5,395 nucleotides of DNA, from positions 1 through 5,395 of the forward strand of contig CALLXO010000240.1 of the NCBI GenBank assembly GCA_937875645.1, in the 5' to 3' direction. Source of the DNA: an uncultured Clostridia bacterium. Lineage in GTDB: Bacteria > Bacillota > Clostridia > Christensenellales > CAG-314. Position 1 is the stretch's first letter. Every line of letters begins with the position of its first letter. The notes beneath the pieces were generated by a model. It was given only the letters and a program-made list of their open reading frames with translations. It ran no database searches and was not told the DNA's origin. Positions 1-5,084 of the stretch are shown here, piece by piece. The position numbers and the translations under genes were made by a program.

Positions 1-394
1 TAGTTACGAAACAGACGCAAGGGGACAAGTTACTTTGATAAAATGTTCCTATGTAGAAAACAGCAAGAGCGGCGCCGACGAAAGCGGAATAAAAGTAAAA
101 GGCGTCATTCAGTGGGTGGACGCAAAAAAACATGTTAAGTTTACTGTCCGCCGCTTTGATAGTCTTTTGCTTGCAAATAGCGATGAAAACGCAGACTTTA
201 TGGCAAGGTTTAATCCCGATAGCATGAAAATTGTGCAAGGTATAGGCGAAAAAGCGTTAGCAAAAGCAAAAGCAGGTCAAAGATTTCAGTTTATCAGAGT
301 GGGGTATTTTGTTGTAGATAATGATTCCACAAGCAAAGAGCTGATATTTAACGAAATCGTAAGCTTAAAAGACAGCTTTAATGTCAAATCTTGA
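1..394 (+). CDS. glnS: Glutaminyl-tRNA synthetase, C-terminal part (5' end outside window)
   Basis: The visible 130 codons (reading from base 2, stop TGA at 392-394) are the C-terminal anticodon-binding beta-barrel region of a class I glutaminyl-tRNA synthetase, which attaches glutamine to tRNA-Gln in the cytoplasm. The stretch KVKGVIQWVDAKK matches the family block seen in E. coli GlnRS (RKVKGVIHWVSA). It is followed in the right order and spacing by VRRFDSLL, a NPDS segment, FQFIRVGYFVVD and FNEIVSLKDSF, the counterparts of E. coli IRLYDRLF, NPES, FQFEREGYFCLD and FNRTVGLRDTW. The frame is open to the window edge, so the TTG at 35 is an internal leucine codon and not a start. The catalytic Rossmann domain lies upstream and cannot be checked. 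GluRS is the main relative to exclude, and the C-terminal barrel sequence favours GlnRS clearly. Confidence 0.93.
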   Translation, partial: SYETDARGQVTLIKCSYVENSKSGADESGIKVKGVIQWVDAKKHVKFTVRRFDSLLLANSDENADFMARFNPDSMKIVQGIGEKALAKAKAGQRFQFIRVGYFVVDNDSTSKELIFNEIVSLKDSFNVKS

Positions 395-419
395 CATATT
401 TATTAAAAACATTTATAAT
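391..419 (+). promoter_or_regulatory. Perfect-consensus SigA/sigma70 promoter over the glnS stop codon
   Basis: TTGACA at 391-396 and TATAAT at 414-419 are exact matches to both consensus hexamers with the optimal 17-nt spacer. The glnS stop codon TGA (392-394) lies inside the -35 box. Transcription should begin near 425-427, only about 9 nt before the ATG at 435, so the mRNA would start at or in the ribosome binding site. It should give the zinc-ribbon genes transcription independent of glnS. Activity is inferred; the sequence match is seen directly. Confidence 0.8.
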
Positions 420-424
420 CTGTT

Positions 425-429
425 AGAGG
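425..429 (+). promoter_or_regulatory. Ribosome binding site that fixes the start at 435
   Basis: AGAGG lies 5 nt before the ATG at 435, while the earlier in-frame ATG at 381 has no purine-rich site in front of it and lies upstream of the promoter at 391-419. The site falls at the predicted transcription start, so a transcript beginning a base or two late would lose part of it. Confidence 0.6.
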
Positions 430-434
430 CGAAT

Positions 435-1259
435 ATGAAATTATGCAAAATTTGCGGTGAGCAAAATGCTCTTGATAATATATACTGTACTAATTGCGGT
501 AGTCAGGACTTAGCAGTAGTTTCAAAAACTTACGTTACCTGTGCTAAATGCTCTAATAAATGCGACAGTATTTTTACGCATTGCATAAATTGCGGCGCAG
601 AGCTAACAAGTACAAAACAGCCTGCTAACCAAAACCAAACAACAACTATTGCCGTTGACGTGTTTAGCGTTAAGGAAACAAGCGTTAAGGAGGAAACTCT
701 CGACTGCCCTCATTGCGGCGGTATTGTATCTCTCCATGACGTCTTTTGTCCTCAATGCGGCAAGGACGTAACAAAATACAATATACATAAAATAGTAAAA
801 CGCAAAATCTGTAAATTTTGCGGTCACCCAAATTCTATCACTGCCAAATATTGCAGCTATTGTTTTTTTGACTTGAGCGACAGCGAAGTGGAAGATTTTC
901 AGCTTGATTACAAGCAGTACGACAACGCAAAAGCAGCGTATTTGCAATCGGCAACAAGCAACCGCAAAAAAATTTGTAGCAATTGCGCAACTTTAAATGA
1001 CGAAAATTCACTTTTCTGCATAAAATGCGGATTGCAGCTTACGGCGGAAATTCCAAAAGTTTATTGTTTTGTCTGTGGAAAGGAGAATCCGCCTGATGCA
1101 TCTTTTTGCGTTTCCTGCCGTTATCCCTTAGGCTCAGTGAGCGCAGAGGAAATAGCTTCGGGCTGGAAGTGCGAATGCGGCAGTTTCAACAAAAAAGAAG
1201 ATAAATATTGCAGCGATTGTGGCAGAGCAAAAAAAATTAATGCGGAGGAAGCTGTATGA
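435..1259 (+). CDS. Protein of seven tandem zinc ribbons, function unknown
   Basis: The 274-residue protein is almost wholly zinc ribbons, each a pair of CxxC knuckles about 10 residues apart. The cysteines are at 4/7/18/21, 36/39/50/53, 91/94/105/108, 126/129/140/143, 181/184/195/198, 211/214/225/228 and 246/248/259/262. The last ribbon has a tighter CxC first knuckle (WKCECG), and Cys43 is a spare. Linkers at about 58-88 and 148-178 are polar and probably flexible. There is no signal peptide, membrane segment or enzymatic domain, so it is presumably cytoplasmic and may act as a scaffold or nucleic-acid or protein-binding factor; that is inference. The start at 435 is preferred over an in-frame ATG at 381 because of the AGAGG site, the promoter position, and a first ribbon beginning four residues in. 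Its stop overlaps the next start (ATGA), so the two are probably translationally coupled and work together. Confidence 0.88.
   Translation: MKLCKICGEQNALDNIYCTNCGSQDLAVVSKTYVTCAKCSNKCDSIFTHCINCGAELTSTKQPANQNQTTTIAVDVFSVKETSVKEETLDCPHCGGIVSLHDVFCPQCGKDVTKYNIHKIVKRKICKFCGHPNSITAKYCSYCFFDLSDSEVEDFQLDYKQYDNAKAAYLQSATSNRKKICSNCATLNDENSLFCIKCGLQLTAEIPKVYCFVCGKENPPDASFCVSCRYPLGSVSAEEIASGWKCECGSFNKKEDKYCSDCGRAKKINAEEAV
666..695 (+). repeat. 15-bp imperfect tandem duplication inside the zinc-ribbon gene
   Basis: Two adjacent 15-nt units (666-680 and 681-695) share their first 11 bases, AGCGTTAAGGA, and 12 of 15 overall. They encode SVKET followed by SVKEE in the linker between ribbons 2 and 3. The period is five codons, so the frame is kept. 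It looks like a local slippage duplication in a tolerant linker. Confidence 0.7.
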
Positions 1260-2296
1260 ACAATTCAAACAATTTTAACATATGCGAAAAGTGCGGCACA
1301 GCAAATCCCATTGTCGCAAAATACTGCTACCAATGCGGTGGGCAATTGCGTACCCCCGAAGACCCGATAGTTTGCAACAAATGCAATACGGTGAACAGCG
1401 GTTCTGCCCGTTTTTGTAAGTTTTGCGGATCGCAACTTTTTAAAGGAAATAGTATAAAAATATGCCCTCGTTGCAATCATACTTTGCCTTCCGAAGTATC
1501 GGTATGCGACCGCTGCAATTTTGAGTTTCCCTTATTAAATACTAATATTTTACCCGCTCAGCAATTTACATCGTTAAACCAACCGATACAAATAAGTCAA
1601 AAAACTGCTACTCAACCCATTACCGCAGGAGTAAATGTACTCAACAAAGCAAACACAAATACATATCAGCAAATTCAAGGTGATAGCGTTGCGGCTTCAG
1701 ATACGGAAAACATAAAAATCAACAAACCCCGTCAGGCAAAAGCCATTATTGGCAGTCAGCTATTTCTTATTTTTACGCTTTGCTTTGCCTATGTGCTTAT
1801 AGGGTGGGAAAGGATAGTGCCAACAAGTTGGTATTCGTGGGGTATATTCTCCTTTTTGCCTATCTATAATGACGGCGGCACTGTAGTTACTACGGGACTA
1901 AAAATCATTGTGGACATAACAAACAGCATTTTTGCAGGAACGCTACTTGCTATGCCTATTTACCTTTGGGTATTTGGTGGGCTTATACTTTTAGTGTTAC
2001 TTACTGCCTTAATTTCGATAATAGGCAACCTCACACGTCTTTTTTCTGGTCGCTGCGCAAAAAAAGCTACATGGTGGTATTTTGTAATGGCATTAATAAG
2101 CGGCATAGTACTGTTTGTTTTTTATATGTCGGGCAAAAATATATTTTTAAAGGATTTATTATTTAGCGCAACGCCGATAGTGACGGGATACGGCTCTATG
2201 TTGTACATAATACCAGGCTTTTATATGTTTATGTTTTTGCTGTCCTTTATATTTAAGGCTGCTAAGCCAAAAGACATAATAGATATTCGGCGTTAA
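1256..2296 (+). CDS. Membrane protein with three N-terminal zinc ribbons and four membrane segments
   Basis: The 346-residue protein starts with three zinc ribbons (Cys 10/13/24/27, 40/43/54/57, 70/73/84/87), continues through a long N/Q/T-rich linker (about 95-158), and ends in a hydrophobic region. I place four membrane segments at about 164-184, 233-256, 273-291 and 312-333. Positive residues flank them at KPRQAK (157-162), RLFSGRCAKK (261-270) and KAAKPK (334-339), which by the positive-inside rule puts both termini and the zinc ribbons in the cytoplasm. A loop of about 48 residues after segment 1 would be outside. The ATG overlaps the previous stop by 4 bases and is preceded by GGAGGA (1244-1249) with a 6-nt spacer. 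Zinc-ribbon plus membrane architectures are common in uncharacterised Bacillota proteins; I do not recognise a named family. It may anchor the upstream seven-ribbon protein at the membrane, which is inference. Confidence 0.87.
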   Translation: MNNSNNFNICEKCGTANPIVAKYCYQCGGQLRTPEDPIVCNKCNTVNSGSARFCKFCGSQLFKGNSIKICPRCNHTLPSEVSVCDRCNFEFPLLNTNILPAQQFTSLNQPIQISQKTATQPITAGVNVLNKANTNTYQQIQGDSVAASDTENIKINKPRQAKAIIGSQLFLIFTLCFAYVLIGWERIVPTSWYSWGIFSFLPIYNDGGTVVTTGLKIIVDITNSIFAGTLLAMPIYLWVFGGLILLVLLTALISIIGNLTRLFSGRCAKKATWWYFVMALISGIVLFVFYMSGKNIFLKDLLFSATPIVTGYGSMLYIIPGFYMFMFLLSFIFKAAKPKDIIDIRR

Positions 2297-2313
2297 TCTA
2301 AAACAAAAAAATG

Positions 2314-2342
2314 TTGAGACCGAATAAGTCGGTCTTTACTTT
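2314..2342 (+). promoter_or_regulatory. Weak candidate promoter for alaS, overlapping the terminator stem
   Basis: TTGAGA (2314-2319, five of six consensus bases) and TACTTT (2337-2342, three of six, keeping the first T, second A and last T) are 17 nt apart. A start near 2349 would leave a leader of about 11 nt holding the AGAGGA site (2351-2356). The -10 match is poor, so alaS could equally be served by read-through from upstream. The 63-nt gap is too short for a T-box leader. Confidence 0.25.
2317..2335 (+). terminator. Probable terminator hairpin after the zinc-ribbon genes
   Basis: AGACCGA (2317-2323) pairs perfectly with TCGGTCT (2329-2335) around a 5-nt loop, and the stem is followed by TTACTTTTAC. 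The T-run is interrupted, so termination is probably partial and some read-through into alaS is likely. An A-rich stretch lies just upstream (2301-2311). Confidence 0.6.
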
Positions 2343-2352
2343 TACGTAAAAG
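2339..2352. repeat. 14-bp perfect palindrome next to the alaS ribosome binding site
   Basis: CTTTTACGTAAAAG is a perfect dyad centred at 2345/2346, ending at the start of the AGAGGA site and 7 bases before the alaS ATG. It could be a protein-binding site or simply a by-product of the T-run and A-rich ribosome binding site; nothing else supports a role. Confidence 0.45.
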
Positions 2353-2359
2353 AGGAAAT

Positions 2360-4153
2360 ATGAAAAAAATCACAAGCAAAGAGTTACGAAACAGTTACCT
2401 TAATTTTTTTAAAGAGCGAGGACACGCAATAATACAGAGCGCCAGCCTTATCCCCGAAAATGACCCTTCGGTACTTTTTACCACCGCCGGTATGCACCCG
2501 CTTATCCCTTATCTTTTAGGCGAAAAACACCCCCAAGGAAATCGGCTTGTTAACGTACAAAAATGTATTCGCACAGGCGACATTGACGAGGTGGGGGATG
2601 CAAGCCACTGCACTTTTTTTGAGATGTTAGGCAATTGGTCATTAGGCGATTATTTTAAAGAGCAATCAATAAAGTGGAGCTATGAGTTTTTGACCCACCC
2701 AAAGTATTTAAATATTGACAAAGACCGCCTTGTGGTAAGTGTCTTTGAGGGGGACGAGGATTGTCCGCGTGATGAGGAAAGTGCATCTGTTTGGCGTCAA
2801 TGCGGGATAAATAACGAAAAAATATTTTATCTGCCAAAAAAGAACAATTGGTGGATAGCGGGCAATATAGGTCCTTGCGGACCGGATACGGAAATTTTCT
2901 TTGATACAGGCAAGCATCCTTGCGGGGAAAATTGCAATCCTGCTTGTGATTGCGGCAAGTATCTCGAAATTTGGAACAACGTTTTTATGCAGTTTAACAA
3001 ACAGGCTGACGGCACGCTTGTACCCTTAACACAACAGAATGTTGATACGGGCATGGGGTTGGAGCGTACGGTGTGCGTACTCAATGGTATAAACAGCGTT
3101 TACGAAACAGACGTATTTTTGCCGATAATAAAAAAATTGGAAGAGCTATCTAATTTGAGTTACGCAAGTAGCGCAGAGGTAACAAAAGCTATGCGCATAA
3201 TTGCCGACCATATCCGAAGCGCAGTTTTTCTGTTGGGAGACAGGATAGGCATCACTCCCTCCAATGCTGACCAAGGTTATGTGCTCCGTCGGCTTATTCG
3301 CCGTGCTGTGCGTTATGCAAATTTTTTGGGACTGAATAATGGCGACTTGATTAAAATTGCTTCTTTATTTATAGAAATTTACAAGGACGTATATTCGGAA
3401 CTAACCGACAATAAAGACAAGATAATTGGGGAATTAAATAGGGAAGAAGAGAGATTTTTAAAGACTTTAGTTTCCGGCGAAAAGGAGTTTTTGCGACTTG
3501 TCGGCAAACTTGAAGGAAATCTAATAGAAGGCGCAGCAGCATTTAGGCTTTATGATACTTACGGTTTTCCTCTTGAGATGACAAAGGAATTAGCGCAAGA
3601 AAGAGGCTTAATTGTTGACGAGGAGGGTTTTTACGAAAAATACGCCCAACACCAAAAGTTAAGTCAGGACACAAGCGGACAGCGTTTTAAAGGGGGGCTA
3701 GCCGACAGCGGACAAGCTACTACCTTTCTTCATACGGCGACACACCTTTTGCAGGCAAGCTTGCGCAAGGTTTTAGGAGAGGAGGTTGCTCAAAAGGGCA
3801 GCAACATAAACCCCGAAAGATTGCGTTTTGATTTTTCCTTTCATCGTCCTATGACAAAAGAGGAGATTAAAAAAACTCAAGAGTTGGTAAATCAAGCTAT
3901 AAATGAAAGTATCCCAATAGTTTGCGAGGAAATGAGTTTAGAGAAAGCGCGCAAAAAAGGGGCGATAGGACTTTTTGCTGATAAATACGGTCAAGACGTT
4001 AAGGTATATTCGATAGGCGACACATCAATAGAAATGTGCGGCGGTCCTCATGCCACCAACACAAGCCAGTTAGGTCGTTTTGTAATAACAAAAGAGCAGT
4101 CGAGCAGCAGCGGCGTCAGACGCATCAGAGCGGAACTTATAAGAGAAGAATAA
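2360..4153 (+). CDS. alaS: Alanyl-tRNA synthetase, short form without C-Ala domain
   Basis: This class II synthetase attaches alanine to tRNA-Ala in the cytoplasm. The catalytic core covers about residues 1-270: LFTTAGM (39-45), motif 2 with VQKCIRTGD (66-74) and TFFEMLGNWSLGDYF (85-99), and motif 3 DTGMGLERT (229-237). A helical tRNA-recognition region follows (about 275-435, with RRLIRRAVR and LYDTYGFPLEMT); N321 and D399 probably correspond to the residues that read the G3:U70 pair in E. coli. The editing site has HTATH (458-462) and CGGPH (560-564), so hydrolysis of misacylated Ser/Gly-tRNA-Ala should be intact. The protein is 597 residues against about 875 usually: the roughly 100-residue barrel with the AESGGQ-type motif before the editing site is missing, and it stops after GVRRIRAEL without DHHA1/C-Ala. 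A four-Cys cluster (188, 192, 196, 198) in the core may bind metal. AGAGGA precedes the ATG closely. I see no frameshift; the family's short form is known elsewhere, notably in Patescibacteria (recalled). Confidence 0.95.
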   Translation: MKKITSKELRNSYLNFFKERGHAIIQSASLIPENDPSVLFTTAGMHPLIPYLLGEKHPQGNRLVNVQKCIRTGDIDEVGDASHCTFFEMLGNWSLGDYFKEQSIKWSYEFLTHPKYLNIDKDRLVVSVFEGDEDCPRDEESASVWRQCGINNEKIFYLPKKNNWWIAGNIGPCGPDTEIFFDTGKHPCGENCNPACDCGKYLEIWNNVFMQFNKQADGTLVPLTQQNVDTGMGLERTVCVLNGINSVYETDVFLPIIKKLEELSNLSYASSAEVTKAMRIIADHIRSAVFLLGDRIGITPSNADQGYVLRRLIRRAVRYANFLGLNNGDLIKIASLFIEIYKDVYSELTDNKDKIIGELNREEERFLKTLVSGEKEFLRLVGKLEGNLIEGAAAFRLYDTYGFPLEMTKELAQERGLIVDEEGFYEKYAQHQKLSQDTSGQRFKGGLADSGQATTFLHTATHLLQASLRKVLGEEVAQKGSNINPERLRFDFSFHRPMTKEEIKKTQELVNQAINESIPIVCEEMSLEKARKKGAIGLFADKYGQDVKVYSIGDTSIEMCGGPHATNTSQLGRFVITKEQSSSSGVRRIRAELIREE

Positions 4154-4176
4154 ACTTAATACGGATCACAATAAAG

Positions 4177-4203
4177 CAAAACGGCGGAATATCCACCGTT
4201 TTG
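4177..4203. terminator. Bidirectional terminator between alaS and the convergent regulator gene
   Basis: CAAAACGG (4177-4184) pairs with CCGTTTTG (4196-4203). Inside this, GGA (4186-4188) pairs with TCC (4192-4194) across one C/A mismatch, leaving a 3-nt loop. Downstream bases are TATTTATT on the plus strand and CTTTATTG on the minus strand, so either gene could use it. It begins 24 nt after the alaS stop, but about 60 nt past the regulator stop. Confidence 0.7.
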
Positions 4204-4262
4204 TATTTATTAAATAACCTTATTATGTAGTTTTTTGTTTTTTGTTGATAAATTACAATATG

Positions 4263-4835
4263 TCATATATCTTTAATCAACAACCTTTTTGTTTTTGAAG
4301 TGTCATTTGTATATTCGGGAGAACAAGGAGAGAGCTTTTCTAATAAGATCCCTATTGCTTTTAGATGAGTAAGCATTTCCTGTCTTTCTTCTTCGGTTAA
4401 ATATTTTTCGTAAATTGCTTTTGTGACCTCATATGATTTCAAACCGTCAAGAGTCAGATAATAGTTCAATTTATCGGTATACGTTATTTGAATTACCTTC
4501 CTATCTGTAGGACAAAAATTTCTTTTGACCAAATTGGCTTTTTCGAGTGTATTCACATAATAATGCAAATTTTTAAAATTGATCCCTGTATATTTTGCCA
4601 GATCTCCCATAGAACAATTGGGATGAATACATATTGCTGTAATAATATTGCGCAAAGCAGGTTTTAGATGCGTAAGGGGATTATCTTTATCTTCATTCTT
4701 TGCAATTTCTAAAAAAATATTAGCCTGTAGAGGTAATATCACTTTATCAATAGCTTTATTTATTTCTACCGTTTGACTTTCCTGTGCTGCTCTACGTGCT
4801 TTTTCTTGTTCTTCTGATAAGATAAAATTTTCCAT
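4263..4835 (-). CDS. MarR-family winged-helix transcription regulator
   Basis: The 190-residue protein has the MarR layout: an N-terminal dimerisation helix region (about 25-60), a winged helix-turn-helix with recognition region SMGDLAKYTGINFKNLHYYVNTLEKANLVKR (about 75-105), a wing carrying the family PTDRK signature with Asp111-Arg112, and C-terminal helices (about 130-168). The family binds palindromic operators as dimers and usually represses its own gene or a neighbour, often releasing DNA on binding a small ligand. The start is ATG at 4835: AAGGTGG (4841-4847) sits 5 nt upstream. The in-frame GTG three codons earlier lies within that site and is unlikely to be used. It is divergent from the lipoprotein gene, which is the natural candidate target. 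The ligand cannot be told from sequence. The tail after about 170 (CSPEYTNDTSKTKR) is polar and probably disordered. Confidence 0.87.
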   Translation of the reverse strand: MENFILSEEQEKARRAAQESQTVEINKAIDKVILPLQANIFLEIAKNEDKDNPLTHLKPALRNIITAICIHPNCSMGDLAKYTGINFKNLHYYVNTLEKANLVKRNFCPTDRKVIQITYTDKLNYYLTLDGLKSYEVTKAIYEKYLTEEERQEMLTHLKAIGILLEKLSPCSPEYTNDTSKTKRLLIKDI

Positions 4836-4840
4836 TAATA

Positions 4841-4847
4841 CCACCTT
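4841..4847 (-). promoter_or_regulatory. Ribosome binding site that selects ATG 4835 for the MarR gene
   Basis: On the minus strand AAGGTGG lies 5 nt before ATG (4835-4833). The alternative GTG start (4844-4842) is part of this site itself and has no site of its own at the right distance, so the shorter protein is favoured. Confidence 0.7.
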
Positions 4848-4864
4848 TTTATCATTACATAAGT

Positions 4865-4893
4865 ATTTTGCACTAAATAACCAAATCCGTCAA
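4865..4893 (-). promoter_or_regulatory. Candidate promoter for the MarR gene
   Basis: Read on the minus strand, TTGACG (4893-4888, five of six consensus bases) and CAAAAT (4870-4865, four of six including the key second A and last T) are 17 nt apart. A start near 4858 would give a 23-nt leader that includes the ribosome binding site. No better pair was found upstream of this gene. It is divergent from the stronger rightward promoter, whose -35 box is 43 bp away. Confidence 0.5.
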
Positions 4894-4935
4894 ATAAATA
4901 AGTAAAATTTAACTGAAATAATTTTGAAAAATTAA

Positions 4936-4953
4936 TTGACTTTGAATAGTCAA
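4936..4953. promoter_or_regulatory. Candidate MarR-type operator (inverted repeat over the -35 box)
   Basis: TTGACT (4936-4941) and AGTCAA (4948-4953) are perfect inverted repeats separated by 6 bp, an 18-bp dyad in the usual size range of MarR operators. It covers the -35 box and half the spacer of the rightward promoter, where binding would block polymerase. The divergent MarR gene is the obvious candidate binder; that pairing is inference. Confidence 0.5.
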
Positions 4954-4964
4954 AAGCGTATAAT
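4936..4964 (+). promoter_or_regulatory. Strong SigA-type promoter for the lipoprotein gene
   Basis: TTGACT (4936-4941, five of six) and TATAAT (4959-4964, six of six) are separated by the optimal 17 nt. A start near 4971 gives a leader of about 114 nt before the ATG at 5085. The upstream 40 bp are very AT-rich, as an UP element would be. The -35 box is one arm of the inverted repeat at 4936-4953. Confidence 0.78.
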
Positions 4965-5084
4965 GCCCTTAGGAATGCGATTATCGTAATTTTACGAATG
5001 ACACAATTAAATAGCGTACTCAATGGTATCAGCTAATAATTGCAGATAGCGTATTAATCGATATTAGCATAAAAAGGAGAAAAT
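4965..5084 (+). other. Lipoprotein 5' leader with small dyads
   Basis: The leader of about 114 nt contains two small inverted repeats: TCGTAA/TTACGA (4984-4989 and 4992-4997) and GCTAATA/TATTAGC (5032-5038 and 5062-5068, 23-nt loop), the latter ending 5 nt before AAGGAG (5074-5079). The octamer ATAGCGTA occurs twice (5011-5018, 5046-5053). I see no known riboswitch class, T-box or convincing leader peptide; any role in translation control is speculative. Confidence 0.35.

Noticed and set aside
3..14. Shared GTTACGAAACAG between glnS and alaS (also at the alaS start), and TTACGAAACAGACG at 4-17 and 3100-3113
   Set aside because: The longer match encodes the same Tyr-Glu-Thr-Asp peptide with shared codon preference in both genes, so chance is sufficient.
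35..394. TTG at 35 as the start of a small 119-residue protein
   Set aside because: The frame is open to the window edge and the codons before it continue the GlnRS C-terminal domain, so it is an internal leucine.
381..434. ATG at 381 as the start of the seven-ribbon protein, overlapping glnS by 14 bp
   Set aside because: There is no ribosome binding site before it, it lies upstream of the consensus promoter, and the extension has no ribbon sequence. ATG 435 fits better.
686..693. TAAGGAGG inside the zinc-ribbon gene as an internal translation start
   Set aside because: No ATG, GTG or TTG follows within the usual 5-12 nt.
603..947. Open frame of 114 codons on the minus strand
   Set aside because: It lies wholly antisense to the cysteine-rich gene, shows no recognisable domain, and is explained by that gene's codon pattern.
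2297..2359. T-box riboswitch before alaS
   Set aside because: The gap is only 63 nt and lacks the conserved T-box sequence and specifier stem.
3691..3696. Run of six G in alaS as a possible frameshift
   Set aside because: The protein reads FKGGLADSG across it and continues directly into the conserved HTATH editing motif in the same frame.
4242..4283. TTGTTGAT/ATCAACAA inverted repeat as a terminator of the MarR gene
   Set aside because: The loop is 26 nt, the left arm lies outside the gene while the right arm is within its last codons, and the minus strand continues with A-rich rather than T-rich sequence.
4835..5023. 62-codon open frame on the minus strand upstream of the MarR gene
   Set aside because: It covers the divergent promoters, has no ribosome binding site or recognisable sequence, and is best read as AT-rich intergenic DNA.
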